From NCBI GenBank assembly GCA_023014485.1, contig JAJOZX010007509.1, forward strand, positions 1 through 64,000: a stretch of DNA of 64,000 bases. The letters are read 5' to 3'. Shown here one piece after another: positions 34,606-48,070 of this stretch (its first letter is position 1; each line of letters opens with the position of its first letter). The notes below the pieces were generated by a model. That model did not search any database, was not told the origin of the DNA, and saw only the letters and a list, made by a program, of their open reading frames with translations. This DNA is from Bathynomus jamesi. Lineage: Eukaryota > Arthropoda > Malacostraca > Isopoda > Cirolanidae. Made by a program: the position numbers and the translations under genes.

Positions 34606-34809
34606 GGGATCACCTGAGGATCCGTCACCACAGCTTTTTCATTTAGCTTTATAACGCTAACTAATGAAAATATCACGACCTAACCTAACCACTCGTCAAA
34701 GGTGTACAGTTGACGTAACGATTGGTTAGGTTAAGTCGTGATATTTTCGTTAGTTAGCCTTATAAAGCTAACTAAAAAAGGCTAGGGTGACGGATCTTCA
34801 GGTGATCCC
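34606..34809. mobile_element. Hairpin MITE with GGGATCACCTGA ends, copy B
   Basis: Same element and same position in the unit as 6,449-6,652. Confidence 0.8.
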
Positions 34810-35260
34810 TTTTTTTTCACAATATTTTTAAAGAAATTCGTCTAAAATTTGTTTCCAAAAAAATTTTTTAAATGAATTAAAATGGTTTTCCTAAAAATCA
34901 TTAAAAATAAAAATGGACATAAAAGATTTGTCTATTTCAATCCCTTCAAATGAAAAATTTTAAACAATATTTCTTTAAATTTCATATCGTGTTAATTACA
35001 AAATTCAAGATAATCTTCAAAAGAGAAGTTATGCGCATGCGCAGATCTTTCGTTAAAATCTGGTATAAGGACAAAAAATATTTTAAAGTATTTATTAAAA
35101 ACGAAAAGTTTTTCAAAGTCCAAAATGAGAACCGAAATTCCTACCTTTAGTTCAGATGATGTTGACGAATAGCAGTGAAGAACACAGAGGATGCAACAAC
35201 TTTGAATATTGTGAATATACTGCAACGATTAATGATTTGAGCTCTCTTAAATAGCAAACA

Positions 35261-35877
35261 AATTATACTGCGCATGCGTAAAATTTAATTGTATAAACCG
35301 GAAAACATGTTGGGTTTCGCTATGTTTCTATTTACATCGTATTTAAGTGGGTTATTTATAATCATGGTTCATGGTGTCCTTTTTCCGAATTTAGTGTAGA
35401 AATGTTCCAGTTTGAATTTTATCATTTTTCAACAAAAGTGCGGACGTACTCCATCTTCTCGTAACAAAAGCTTCCGAACAGCGGCTTTTCAGGTAATCAT
35501 CACAATAGATAATTGCTCTATTTTCGGAATAATAGGTGGGTTATTTACAAATATGGATCGTGTCCTTTTTCCAAATTTATAGTTTATTGTTCTTGTTTCA
35601 ACGTTATCATTTCTTCACAAAAGTACGAATGTACTCCACCTTCTCGTAACAAAAGCAGTCCAACACCAGCTTTGGAAGAGACCTTCATAAAGACTAATTG
35701 TTTTAGTTTTGGAATGGAATAATTTGCACACGGTGAATGATCATGAGTGACCGAATAGTGGAAAAGTTTAACAGTCAAAGAGTGGAACAATCAAACAACC
35801 GAACATTCCGACAATCGAACCCCCGATTAATTGAAAAAATGAAGATCTGAACAGCCGAACAACCGAACGAGAATAAT
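35261..35877. repeat. Dispersed repeat with CCGAAC decamer tract, copy B
   Basis: Counterpart of 7,105-7,720; nearly unchanged. Confidence 0.6.
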
Positions 35878-36337
35878 TTATACTACATTAGAAACCATTA
35901 AATATGAGAATCTGAATTTAACCAGGTAAAAGAGGTCATCTTTGAACACATAATTGTGAAGAAGGTTTTGAAAAGGAAATTTGAAAAGAAAAATTTTTGT
36001 GAAATCAAAATCAAATTAACAATTTTTAATTTTTTAGCAATTTTTAACATTTTAAAGATGAAAAAGACAAAAATATTTATGTTATCTGTTTTGTCTATTG
36101 ATTAATTTAGTGACACACAAAAACATAAATTAATGGATTCAGAGACAGATAAATAGATAGATAAATAGACAGACAGGTATATGCAATAAAGAAATATGGA
36201 TATTTAAAATAGATAAAATGTTTAATAAACAATAAACCGCGGTAGAAAATAGTTGTGTTAAATAAAAAAAAGGAGCTTGATATTTTAGGAATATCTATCT
36301 ATCGATCTGTTTATCTGTCTGTCTATCTATTTATATA

Positions 36338-37019
36338 CAGGGTGTCCCAGAATTAACTATCTATTTCAATGAAATCGGACAAATTTAATAAAAACTGACA
36401 TAATTTTGTGTTTATTACTAAATTATGATACAAAAACAAATAGATTTATAAATCATAAGTCAAAACTTTATTTACTTGAATGTGATAAGCCTTTTTCATC
36501 AGTGTCGAACGCAAGATTCTATGAACTGTTGTCTTGGATATGTTGAGTCTTCGACCGGCCTCCCTAACCGAAGTTGTTGGTTCATCCTCAAACAATTGTC
36601 GTACCTGTTCGGTACTGTTACGTGCTGTCCTTGGGCGTCCTCTTCCCACCTCGTCGTGTACGGATCCAGTTCTTTTAAATTTGTTCACAAGTTCACGAAT
36701 CGCTTTGTCTGTAGGACCGGTTCTGTGGAATCTTCTTGTAAATTTTTCTCTGATTTCATTACATTGCATTCCTTTGATACGGGATGTTACAACAAAGATG
36801 CGTTCTTGTGTATTCATTAATTATTAATAGGGTTCTGAAAGAGAATGAAAATAAAACTATGAAAAACTATGAAAAAATTATGAAAATAAAATTATGAAAA
36901 AAATTTAGAAATTTATACATTTTTAACACATATTAAACATGATAAACATAAATAAAAGTGTGTTTTCAAAAAATTTGTCCGATTTCATTGAAATAGATAG
37001 TTAATTCTGGGATACCCTG
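36338..37019 (-). mobile_element. Mini-mariner, copy B
   Basis: Same inverted ends, TA flanks and open frame as 8,181-8,861, one base longer. Confidence 0.85.
36446..36817 (-). CDS. Transposase N-terminal helix-turn-helix ORF, copy B
   Basis: The 123-residue product is identical to the one at 8,289-8,660. Perfect identity is notable when neighbouring element frames in the two copies have each picked up indels, but the nucleotide sequence is also almost identical here, so selection is not shown. Confidence 0.65.
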   Translation of the reverse strand: MNTQERIFVVTSRIKGMQCNEIREKFTRRFHRTGPTDKAIRELVNKFKRTGSVHDEVGRGRPRTARNSTEQVRQLFEDEPTTSVREAGRRLNISKTTVHRILRSTLMKKAYHIQVNKVLTYDL

Positions 37020-37059
37020 TATAAGAGGTAAATCTTTCTTCTTCCTTACTTAATATAGT

Positions 37060-38091
37060 TTCAAGCAACGTGCCGTAATTGAATTTTTGACTGCGGAAAG
37101 TGTTGCTCCATAGACATTCATCGGCGAATGCAAGCAGTGTACGTCAAACAGTGTGTTGATGTGAGTACCGTTCGATGTTGGGCGAGGCAGTGTAAAAAAG
37201 GAGAAGCAGGGCAAAAACGGCAACCACGAGTCTCATCGGAACTATGAACTATTCGTGGAAATCGTCGCATTAAACAAAATGAAATTGCTGCAATGCTCGA
37301 TATTTCCAAAGAGCAAGTAGGACACATTATCAGTATTCTCGGTTGCCGAAAGGTCTGCGCCAGATGGGTGCCTCGCATGCTCACTGCCGAGAAGAAAACT
37401 GAGAGACTACGCATTTGCCAAGAAAATCTGAAGCCCTTCGAAATGAAGATGAATTTCTGCACACCATTGTGACAGGAGACGAGACGTGGGTCCACCATTA
37501 TGACTAAAATTAAACGGCAATCCATGGAATATCGACACAAAAATTCACCGCAACCAAAAAAATTCAAAGTTAAAAAATCGGTTGGAAAAGTGATGACGAC
37601 TGTTTTTTGGGATATCAATGGTGTTGTTCTCGAAGACTTTACGGAAAGAGGGACAACAATCAACTCCGCACGTTATATTGAAACTGAAAAGTTGAAGAAA
37701 CGGATCAGGAGTGTTCGCACTCACAAAAACGCAGTCATTGTTCACCATGACAACGCACGGCTTCACACCAGTGTTCAAACGCGAGAAGCAATTCAGGATC
37801 TGCAAGTCACCGTCTTGCTGCATCCACCATGTAGCGCCGATTTAGCACCATGCGATTTTCACATCTTTCCTAAACTTAAAGAACATCTCCGTGGAATTTT
37901 AACGCGATGAATTTCAAAAACTCATTTATCGTTGGCGTAAATGTATCGAGGTAGAGGTGATTTTATAGAAAAGTAAATGTATTTTTGAAGAATAAACGTT
38001 AAGGTACATATTTGCTTTTGTTTCGATCAAATTCTTCAACTTGTTTAAAATTTATTTGAGTGCAAGTATTACTTTTTAGCACACCCTCGTA
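37060..38091 (+). pseudogene. mariner DD34D transposase, copy B, further deleted
   Basis: Counterpart of 8,903-10,012. The frame is broken near 37,440 (bases missing in F-E-N-E-G-V) and near 37,503. The third-Asp motif has become S-A-D-L-A-P-C-D. About 67 bp near 37,893 are lost, removing the segment before the tail. Catalytic blocks H-H-D-N-A-R-L-H and the flanking helix remain. Confidence 0.85.
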
Positions 38092-38112
38092 TATACCTCG
38101 TTAACCTCGTTG

Positions 38113-39435
38113 CTCTTTCGTGCGTTGGTCTCTCTTCACACGAAGGTCAAGCTGGTGGCCCCGTCTCTAGGTCTGGTTTGGTGGAGGAGCGAGTTACTTT
38201 CTTGCGTTCCCACTGTACATAGCCAGGTACACCCGGCTCATCTGGTACTGTCCTGAGCCAGGCATCTATTCTTGTCTTGAAGACTTCAACTTTGACCCCT
38301 GTAACGTTTCTGAGGTCCTTTGGAAGCTGGTTAAAAAGTGTTAGCCCCCTGACAACCAAGCTATTTTCCTTCAGTATTGAGGAGGTCCCTTGTCGGGCCT
38401 TTAATTTGGGAACACTACACATTCTGCCTTTCCTATTTTCCAGTGTTGTGTGAATGGTAATTGGGTTTAGTTTGAGGTTTGGTACCAGTTTTTCGATCAT
38501 TTTCCATATGTAGATTATAGTATACCTCTCTCTTCTTTACAGGGAGTACAGATTTAGTTTACGTAGTCTTTCCCAGTAGTTGAGTTTTTTGCGGCATTAA
38601 TCTTGGCTGTGAAATGTCTCTGCGTTTCTTCTAATTTATTAATTTCTTCCTTTTTATATGGGAACGTCAAAACTGAGCAGTATTCAAGTTTTGGTATAAT
38701 TAGTGTTCTCAGCAGAGGAATCATTACTGTCTTGTCCCTCCTTTTGAACGTTCTTAGTACCTGTCCCGCGACTCTTTTTGCTTTGTTTATTACTATCTGA
38801 TTTTGTGTCTCGAATTTGGCATCATCGGTCATTATTACCCCCAAGTCGACCGCTTTCGTTCTTCTCTGAATTTCCTGTCTGTCTGGAGTATAATATACAT
38901 TCTGTTTCCTCATTTCTACCATATCTCAAGAGCTGAAATTTCTCGGTGTTGTTGTCTTCTGACTATGTGTATATTTTGTTTGTGTCCCTCTGCAAGAACT
39001 CCGCTTCATTTGCATCGCTGATTTTTCTGCTGATCTTTGTATCGTCCGCAAATGATGTTACTATACTGTTGCTATTAACTCCCTGTCTATGTCTGTTAGC
39101 ATGATAATGAACAGGAGTGGGACCAGCACTGTACTTTGTGGCACTGAGCTGCGTACTTCTGATTCTGATGATGGTATACCTTGAATTTTGACGACCTGTA
39201 GACGTTCTCTGAAGAAGTTGTAGATCCATTTTCCCACTTTGCCTGTTTTCCCATATGTTATTTGTGCTATTATTCCATGATCACACTTGTCGAAAGCTTT
39301 AGCAAAAAAAGTGTATATGTCATCATAGTTTTCATTGCCTTCAAGTGCATCTAGGATAATGTTATAATGCTCTATAAGTTGTGACAAGCATGATCTTCCC
39401 GATCGGAATCCGTGCTGATTTTCGTATATATTTCG
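38113..39435 (-). pseudogene. LINE-B fragment, copy B
   Basis: Counterpart of 10,035-11,364 with the same RT blocks. Its indels differ from copy A: bases are lost around the I-T-G-K segment and at S-G-V-N-S, breaking the frame at other places. Confidence 0.8.
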
Positions 39436-39441
39436 TGTGTG

Positions 39442-39507
<66 letters not shown>
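39436..39507. repeat. (TA)n microsatellite
   Basis: Expanded counterpart of 11,365-11,406. A Tc1-like tail relic follows on the minus strand at about 39,510-39,608. Confidence 0.85.
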
Positions 39508-39510
<3 letters not shown>

Positions 39511-39973
39511 GCTAACACACATTCTGGTATTTCACTGATGAACTTTGCCATTTGTTCTTGAGGGCAATCATCGTGATGTCTCTTTACTTTTCTCAACCCT
39601 CTGTACAGGGAGGTCCAAAAGTCAGGACACATATGGGAAGTTCTACAGATCTATAGATCTACAGAAGCTATGGCTAACAAAGACTCTAAGATCCACTCTA
39701 AGGTTAGCCCGACAGAAAGAAGAGTGGGGGTTAAAAGAAGAGAATAAGGGGTTAAGTAAGTAGCAAAAGCTATCATTCGTGGGTTAACATTCATTCAGAA
39801 AAAGAGAAGAAAGACTCACCATCATCATCCGCCGACCACTGCCGACAAGTCAGAAAAATAGTCGAAGAGAATAGGAAAGGGGTGAAAGATGAAAAGAAGT
39901 AAAATAAGAACGCTTACAAACCATGCAAACACAGTCTTAACTCAAAGAAACACTGTCATACTGGTGGGTATTT

Positions 39974-41679
39974 TCAATGACTTTTTTGCGACAGTTTTTA
40001 CCGTAGAAGACGTAAATAATGTCCCCGACGTGGACGATATCGTTCCATTTAGTAGCGAGACTATTTTGGATAAAATAACTGTTTACGAGGCTGAGATTGC
40101 GCATTATATCGATAGGCTAAAAGTTAGCAAGGCTCCAGGCCCTGACGCTTTTTATCCCAGACATTTGAAAGAAGTTATCGTAGGCCCCTTAACGAAGATT
40201 TTTAATCAGTCACTCGAAACGGGGATTATTCCTGAAGATTTCAAATTAGCTAACGTCACGCCTATTTTTAAAAAAGGCGACCGCAGTAGCTAGCAATTAT
40301 AGGCCCATTAGCTTCACGTCAATTGTCGGTAAACTTTTGGAATCCGTAGTTAGGGATCGTATCATCCATCACTTAGAAAGTAGGGATTTGATTAATAGTA
40401 GTCAGCATGGGTTTCGACGCCATAGGTCTTGTTTAACTAATTTGTTAGAATTTTATAAAATAGTGCGCAAATACGATAGGCATAGAGCAGCTGACGTTAT
40501 TTATTTAGATTTTAAAAAGGCGTTCGATAGAATTCCGCATAGGAGACTAATTGCGAAGGTCAAAGCGCACGGTATACGCGATCAGGTAGGTAACTGGTTA
40601 GAAGAATGGCTTTGTGCTAGGAGACAGAGGGTCGTAGTTAATGGTAGTGAATCGGGGTGGTTAGATGTAGGTAGCAGTGTCCCACAGGTTCAGTGTTAGG
40701 CCCATTGCTATTCGTAATTTACATTAACGACATAGATGTAGGATTGACTAGTAACGTGTCAAAATTCGCGGACGATACTAAAATAGGCGGTAAGGTTGTT
40801 AACGAGGACGATAGTAATAGGCTCCAAGACGATGTAAATAGTATTATGGAGTGGACAGATAAGTGGCAGATGCAATTTAACGTAGACAAATGTAAAGTTT
40901 TGCATATAGGTTCTCGCAACAATAATTACACGTACACGATGGATGATAGCGAGCGTTGACGAGGAAGTAGATTTAGGCGTACGCGTATCTAAGGATTTAA
41001 AGGTTAGGAACCAGTGCCTGGAGTCTTGCGCAAAAGCTAATAGGATGTTAGGCTTCATAGCGCGTAATTTCGAATTTAAATCGAAGGATATTATATTGCC
41101 CCTTTACAAGTCCCTAGTCAGGCCTCATTTAGAATATGTAGTTCAGTTTTGGTGCCCGTACTTGCGTGAGGATATTTATAGGTTAGAAAGGGTTCAACGT
41201 CGTGCCACGAAACTAATTCCGTCATTGCACCAAGCCTTATGAAGATAGAATTAAAGAGTTAGACCTGTATTCACTCGAAACTAGGAGATTAAGGGGGGAG
41301 CTTATTGAAGTTTTCAAAATCGTTAATAACATCGATAATGTAAATTTTGACAAATTGTTCACTTTCGATAATAGTAATACTCGTAATAACGGATTTAAGT
41401 TGCGTGGCAGACGTTTCATTACTAATATCGCTAAAAACTTCTTTACGTTTAAAGTAATTGATAAATGGAATAATCTTCCCGCGTCAGTCGTTCATTCTAC
41501 CAGCGTTAATATGTTTAAGAACCGTTAAGATAGGCATTTTAAAAATATTAACGTTGTTTAAAATAAAAAAAACAATTAGTCACAGGAGCTCTGGGGGTGG
41601 TGGTCGACGATGAGTCTGTTGACGATTAATGCCAGCTTGTGACATGCCAGCGTGTGATGCCAGCAAAAAAAAAAAAAAA
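39974..41679 (+). pseudogene. LINE-A non-LTR retrotransposon, copy B
   Basis: Counterpart of 11,880-13,590. Frame breaks: two C missing after K-K-G-D (near 40,282), three bases fewer in the F-Y-N-K segment, and one G missing directly after V-P-Q (near 40,688), where copy A instead lacks a C. F-A-D-D-T-K-I-G-G is intact. Ends in a poly-A run at about 41,664-41,679. Confidence 0.85.
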
Positions 41680-41844
41680 TTAGACTAACATGAACGTAGA
41701 TGTAGCTCATAGAGTAAACTAACCCACTTTTTGTTTAACTTTACCTACTTTTTTTTCTTATCCTCTTCTTACTTAGCATGTCTGTAACGCTCTTTTCTTG
41801 CATGTTTGTAGTTTGCATGGTATGACTGTGAGTTAAGACTGTGA

Positions 41845-42626
41845 GATTTGGTGCACCAAACTGACATATTTAGCAGAGATATTCAAACAGCTTAATAGTC
41901 TGAGCACCAGTATGCAGGGGAAAAATGAAAACATTCTTACGTCAATTAAAAATGGTAATTTTGAAATGTTTCCTCTGAAAACTTATTCCAAAGAAATAAT
42001 TCCTCTCATAGTTGATCATTTAACAACGTTGGAAGGCAATATGCAACGATGTTTTCCATCATTAAATACAGAAAAATATGATTGGATCAGGAACCCATTC
42101 ATTCTCATTTCCACTAATTTTGATTTGAAAATATCTGAACAAGAAGAGTTGGCATCAATTTCAACTGATCGCAGTCTGAAGATCAAACATGCAGAATCTC
42201 CTCTAGATACTTTCTGCATTTCCATTTTGAATGAATATCCTGAAATTTAAAAAAAAAGCTTTAGCTGTTTTGATGCAGTTTTCTACTTCATATCTCTGTG
42301 AATTGGGATTTTCATCACTTACAACCATTAAATGTAAAAAAAGAGAAAGACTTCGATGCGTTGAAGATGATACGAGAGTTTGCCTATCATACATACGCCC
42401 GAACATTGATGAAATAACAAAAAAACACCAAGCTCAAGTATCTCATTAATAATAGTGAATAATTAAATAAGGTAAGTTAAAAGAAAGTTAGTTAGAGGGA
42501 TTTTTAAAAATTATTTTACATCTTGTCCTAGTATGATATTTTTCTATATATATTTTAAGTACCGTGCCGCGCAATATTTTTCGCCTCAAAAGTGTACCGC
42601 GAACATCAAGAGGTTCAGAACTACTG
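41845..42626 (+). pseudogene. hAT transposase C-terminal part (ZBED-like)
   Basis: Two frames joined near 42,250. First: L-N-S-L-S-T-S-M-Q-G-K-N-E-N-I-L-T, Y-D-W-I-R-N-P-F. Second: [18 protein letters not shown] and R-P-N-I-D-E-I, the hAT C-terminal dimerisation region as found in ZBED5-type proteins. The right end carries an inverted terminus, on the minus strand CAGTAGTTCTGAACCTC. The 5' part including the BED finger and first catalytic residues is missing. Unique to copy B. Confidence 0.8.
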
Positions 42627-42629
42627 TTT

Positions 42630-43830
42630 AAAATCTAACCAGTTAGCTACCTGACAGCGTATAACGTGCGCTTTAACCTTCGCAATTAGTCTCCTATGCG
42701 GAATTATATCGAATGCTTTTTCAAAGGCTAAATAAATAACTCAGCCGGTCTATGCCTATCGTATTCGCGAACTATTTCGTTATAGAACTCTAACAAATTT
42801 AGTTAAACAAGATTTATGGCGTCGAAACCAATGCTGACTACTATTAATCAAATCGCGACTTTCTAAGTAATCGACGATACGATCCCTAACTACGGATTCC
42901 AAAAGTTTACCGACAATTGACGTTAAGCTAATAGGCCTATAATTGCTAGCTACTGTGCGGTCGTCTTTTTTAAAAATGGGCGTAACGTTAGCTAATTTAA
43001 AGTCTTCAGGAATAATCCCGCTTCCAATTACTTATTAAAAATTTTTTGTTAATGGGCCTACATAACGTCCTTCAAATCTTTCAAATCTTTCAAATCTTGC
43101 TAAAAGTTAGCAAGGCCTGGAGCCTTGCTAACTTTTAGCTTATCGATATAATGAGCAATCTCACCCTCGTAAACAGTTATTTCATTCAAAATAGTCTCTC
43201 TACTAAATGGAACGATATCGTCGACGTCGGGGACATTATTTACGTCTTCTACGGTAAAACCTGTCGCAAAAAGGTTGTTAAAAATATCCGCCATCGCCTG
43301 AGCGTCGGAAGCCAAAGCGCCGTTAGCGTCCACTAAAGGGCCTATGTTATCTTTTACCGGCTTACGATTATTGACGTTCAAAAAACTTTTTCGGATTATG
43401 TTTACTATCCGCAGCTACAAGTATCTCTAAATTACGCTTAGCATTCCTAACAGAGCTTTTAACCTGACGTTAAACTCGATATATCTATTAAAATTAGCTA
43501 CCGTGCCATTGCGCTTATTAAGTCTATACGCTCTGTTACGCTCGTTTATGAACTCACCTATTTCCCTAATCCACCACTTGGGCCTACCATGATTTCTAGC
43601 GCGATTGGGCCTACGGGGAATAAACTCCCTTTCGATATTCACAAAACGTTTTTTAAACGCCTCCCAATGAAAATTTGCCTCATTACGCATAAATAAATTA
43701 TCCCAGTCCACTACTCTCATCCTGTCCGCAAAACTATCAAAATTACCCCTACGAAAATCAGGGACTTCTATTACGTTACTATCCTTACTGTTTTCTATCA
43801 AGCTTAAATCTAATAATTTGGTGATCACTA
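42630..43830 (-). pseudogene. LINE-A family fragment, antisense
   Basis: Same family as 11,880-13,590 but opposite orientation and diverged. The minus-strand order is linker (R-P-K-W-W-I-R-E-I-G-E-F-I, 43,427-43,828), F-A-T-G-F-T-V-E-D-V-N-N-V-P and K-V-S-K-A-P-G (43,100-43,381), then degenerate RT down to 42,630. It extends further 5' than the sense copies, covering the endonuclease-RT linker. Confidence 0.8.
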
Positions 43831-43849
43831 CAATTTCATTTATATTAAT

Positions 43850-44740
43850 ACATGGATGGGGAATTAACGAAAGATGATGGAGTGAAGTTAGTCTTCATGT
43901 ACGCAAGTGATGGAAACACGTACGGAAATGTACAAATTTAATCAGCAAAGCCGATGGAGAAAAAACATTGGTTTCTCAACTATCACAAAAGTGATTGAGC
44001 GGGAGTTTTCTTCACCGACCACGTACTGGTCAGCCAAGAACATTCACGTGTGATGTAACTGCGAAACCAGTACCGGGTAATTTGTTGAACAGCTAGAAGT
44101 CAACCCAAAGGTTACCCAGAGAGATGGACGTACCGAGGACGTTATTCAGCGAATTGTGAAGGCAATTCACTTCAATCTCTACAAGATATTCCTGACACAA
44201 GAACTGCATGACAACGATGAGTTTTGTGAGCGGGTGATAAGCCACCATTACATTACCCGACATATCATATTCACTGATGAGGCAATGTTTAACCTTTGTG
44301 GGTACGTGCACAGGCCAAACATACCTTCAGATGCTTCAAACAGTCGTTGAACCTTTCATTGACAACGTTCCGCTGAATCAACCAATGGAGATCTTCTTTC
44401 AATTGGACGGTCATTCACCACACTTCGCACTCAGAGTTCGTCATTTCCTGAATGAATTATTTGCCCATCATTGGATTGGACTAAGAGATCCTGCTGAATG
44501 GCCTCCTAGTTCACCACATCTGACGCCCCTTGATTTTTTTGTTGAGTCGTTTAAAATCCTTTGTTTAGAGTGATGATCTCCGGTCCTTGGATTTACTGAA
44601 GACTCGAATAACGGCTGAATGATTCACATTTTCCGTTATGTTGAGACGTATGAGAATGTCACTCAAAAGAAGAATTCATTGAAGTGTATCGAGGTTAATG
44701 CGTCTCATTTTGAGTATTTCTGCACAAGACTTATGGATGA
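43850..44740 (+). pseudogene. DD41D-type mariner transposase remnant
   Basis: Recognisable catalytic blocks: I-I-F-T-D-E-A-M-F-N-L-C-G (first Asp), then after a frame change I-F-F-Q-L-D-G-H-S-P-H-F (second Asp) and S-P-H-L-T-P-L-D-F-F (third Asp, 41 residues after the second by count). The N-terminal half (about 43,856-44,150) is only vaguely readable. No clear inverted ends found. Only in copy B. Confidence 0.75.
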
Positions 44741-44744
44741 GTGA

Positions 44745-46105
44745 GTCAAAAGTACAAGGTGTATTCCCTGATCACCTTAAGATAGCCAGGGTTTGTCCTG
44801 TATTCAAATCAGGCAGGTATTCAAATCCTTCTTACCAACTCTGAGTAAAATATTTGAAAGAATCGTATAGAGTAGACTAATCAACTTCTTAGCTAAATAC
44901 CACATCCTAACAATAACACAATTTGGGTTTAGAGAAGGCCATACCACAGAAGACTCCATTAACATGCTATTAGGATATATCTATAAAAACCTAAACTACA
45001 AAACACACAATCTTAGTTTTCCTTCACCTGTCGAAAGCTCTCACATGATATCTTACTGGACAAATTAAACACATATGGCATAAGGGGAAATATCCTAAAT
45101 TGGTTTAAGTCATCTCTCTCTAATCGTCACCAGTATGTTAAAGTAAATGACATTTCTTCACAATATGCTATATTGGAGAATGGGGTTCTACAACGATCAA
45201 TCCTCACATCCTTAATCTTCTTAATACATATAAATGATTTTTAGTGATCAACAACATTAGACTGTATTCAATATGCTGATGATGCACACTCGCTTCTAGA
45301 CACCACGATATCAATTGCCTAATGAACGAAGTGAACAGGCAATTAAATCATGTCTATAAATGGATGTGTGCAAATAAGCTTTTACTAAACTTGACCAAAT
45401 CATCATATATGATCGTTACTTAAAAAATTGCAATCGTGCACACACCATTAATAATTAATTGGAAACATTCCTCTTGCAAAAGTAAATGAAGTTAAAGTTC
45501 TTGGCATCAAGTTAGATGAAAAATTAAACTTCAAAAGCTTCACAAAACATATCAAATCAAAAATATTACATTTCTCTGCATATTGTTTAAACTAAAGAAA
45601 AGCAATTCCCCAAAATGCTCTCCTCGCACTGTATTACTCATTTGTCCATTCACACTTGCAATATGGAATCACAGCGTGGGGCAGTATAAAGCATTATATA
45701 CTGTATCCGTGAAGTAATCCATAAAAAATGTTTACGAACTCTCTCAGACGATGATGACAGATGATCTCATACCTCTCCAATGTTCACAAACTTAAATATT
45801 CTTAAACTAAATGACCCGTATAAACTTACTTTCGGTATCAGTATGTACAAAGTTGCTAATAAAAGAAACTATACTTCGCTTATTCACAGGGCGATTACCT
45901 CGCCCAAATCAGATCAACCATAATTATTATTCAAGGCTTCCCAATGATTTCATACATAAACCAAATTATTCCATGCAAATTGCAGGAAGTGCTCTCTCCT
46001 ACAAAGGGCAGATATCTGCAACGCTATACCCATAAACATCAGAAAAGCATCATCACTAACATCGCTTCGCAACTCACTGAAGAAACACTTTATAACCTCC
46101 TACTA
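44745..46105 (+). pseudogene. LINE-E, heavily mutated jockey-type RT
   Basis: RT motifs in shifting frames: H-L-K-I-A-R-V-C-P-V-F-K-S-G, L-S-K-I-F-E-R-I-V, Q-F-G-F-R-E-G-H-T-T-E-D-S-I, and a degraded G-V-L-Q-R-S and Q-Y-A-D-D-A-H. Many stops. A family unlike LINE-A, B or C, and older than they are here. Confidence 0.65.

Positions 46106-46106
<1 letters not shown>

Positions 46107-46139
<33 letters not shown>
46107..46139. repeat. (GT)n microsatellite at LINE-B 3' end
   Basis: GT units then TATATACC, followed by a triplicated CTTATGAAC-type unit, adjoining the 3' end of an antisense LINE-B. Confidence 0.85.
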
Positions 46140-46140
<1 letters not shown>

Positions 46141-46149
46141 CCTTATGAA

Positions 46150-47585
46150 CCTTATGAACCTTATGTTGTTTCGTGCGTTGGTCTCTCTTCACACGGAGGT
46201 CAAGCTGGTGGCCCCGCCTCTATGTCTGGCCTGGTGGAGGAGCGAGTTGCTTTCTTGTGCTCTCCAACGTACATAGCCAGGCACGCCCGGCTCATCTGGT
46301 ACTGTCCTGAGCCAGACATCTAGTCTTTTCTTGAAGACTTCAACTTTAAACCCCGTTACGTTTCTGAGGTCCTTAGAAAGCTGGTTGAAAAGTCTTGGCC
46401 CCCTGACAACCAAGCTATTTTCCTTCAGGGTTGAGGAGGTCCCTTGTCGGCCTTTAATTTGGGAACACTACACATTCTGCCTTTCCTATTTTCCAGTGAT
46501 GTTTGAATGGTAATTGGGTTTAGTTTTAGGTTTGGTACCAATTTTTCGATCATTTTCCATATGTAGATTATGATGTACCTCTCTCTTCTTTCCAGTGAGT
46601 ACAGATTTAGTTTACGTAGTCTTTCCCAGTAGTTGAGTTCTTTGCAGCCATCAATCTTGGCTGTGAAATGCCTTTGCGTTTCTTCTAGTTTATTAGTTTC
46701 TTCCTTTTTATATGGGGACGTCAAAACTGAGCAGTATTCAAGTTTTGGTATAATCAGTGTTTTTAGCAGGGGAATCATTACTGTCCTGTCCTTTCTCTTG
46801 AACGTTCTTAGTACCTGTCCGGCGACTCTTTTTGCTTTATTTATCGCTATCTGATTTTGTGTTTCGAATTTCACATCATCTGTCATATTATCCCGAGATT
46901 AATCGCTTTCGTGCTTCTCTGAATTTCCTGTCTATCTGGAGCATAATATGCAGTCTGTTTAAGTTCTTCTTTTCTACCATATCTCAAGAGCTGAAATTTC
47001 TCGGCGTTGAATGACATGTTGTTTCTTCTGACATTTGTATATTTTGTCCGTGTCCATCTGCAAGGCCTCCACGTCATGTACATCGCTGATTTTTCTGCTG
47101 ATCTTTGTATCGTCTGCAAAGGATGTTACTACACTGTTGCTGTTTACTCGGCTGTCTATGTCTGTTAACATGATAATGAACAGGAGTGGGGCTAGTACTG
47201 TCCCTTGTGGTACTGAGCTGCGTACTTCCGATTCTGATGATGAGAAACCTTGAATTTTGATGACCTGCAGACGATCTCTAAAGAAGTTGTAGATCCATTT
47301 TCCCACTTTGCCTGTTATTCCCATATATTTAATTTTATGTACTATTATACCATGGTCACATTTATCGAAAGCTTTAGCAAAATCTGTGTATATAACATCG
47401 TAGTTGTCATTGCCTTCCAATGCATCTAGGATATTGTTGTAGTGTTCTATTAGTTGTGATAGGCATGATCTACCTGATCGGAATCCATGCTGATTTTCGT
47501 TGAATCTTTCCCGTGTCTCCAGGAAATCATAAATTTTCTCTCTAACTATTCTTTCAAATACTTTGGTGAGGTGGGACGTCAATAT
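46150..47585 (-). pseudogene. LINE-B, best-preserved copy
   Basis: Minus-strand open run of 202 residues (46,974-47,582): T-K-V-F-E-R-I-V, H-G-F-R-S-G-R-S-C-L-S-Q, Y-T-D-F-A-K-A-F-D-K-C-D-H, S-V-P-Q-G-T-V-L-A-P-L-L-F, F-A-D-D-T-K-I-S. So RT blocks 2-5 including V-P-Q-G and FADD are intact. A second frame (46,425-46,886) carries the thumb (I-P-K-L-E-Y-C-S-V) and the C-terminus continues to 46,189. 5'-truncated inside the RT, no endonuclease. The 3' end abuts the (GT)n tract. Confidence 0.85.
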
Positions 47586-47589
47586 GTAT

Positions 47590-47900
47590 ATATATTACAA
47601 TTTGTAAATATTATTAAATAATGAAAATCACCTATTATATATGCAAAATTCATAATCTTAAATATGTGCAATCATAAGCTAATAAACCTAGAAAACTTGG
47701 AAAAATCAATTACAGTATATTGAAAATCATTTACTGATATGAGCGATGATTTCCTCTGTCGCAATGTTTATATCGTTTACATCGTATAAAATTAGGTTTT
47801 TCCCTAAAAAAAATTCGAATACCGGATTTTCAAGAGGCCTTCGCAAACTGTTGTAATTGTCGTGGTTAAAAATAGAATAATTAGCTCAGGGACAATGGAC
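47590..47900 (-). other. Possible terminal exon of an unknown gene, copy B
   Basis: Counterpart of 13,890-14,190 with the same roughly 50-codon frame unchanged. Identity of the coding and flanking DNA is equally high, so conservation does not by itself show function. Confidence 0.2.
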
Positions 47901-47936
47901 AAAAAGCATCACATATTTACATACGCTTATATACTG

Positions 47937-48070
<134 letters not shown>

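Noticed and set aside
41691..41844. Similarity to 11,700-11,850 in reverse orientation
   Set aside because: A few matching blocks (GCATGGT, GTGAGTTAAGAC) suggest a shared old repeat, but I could not define ends by eye.
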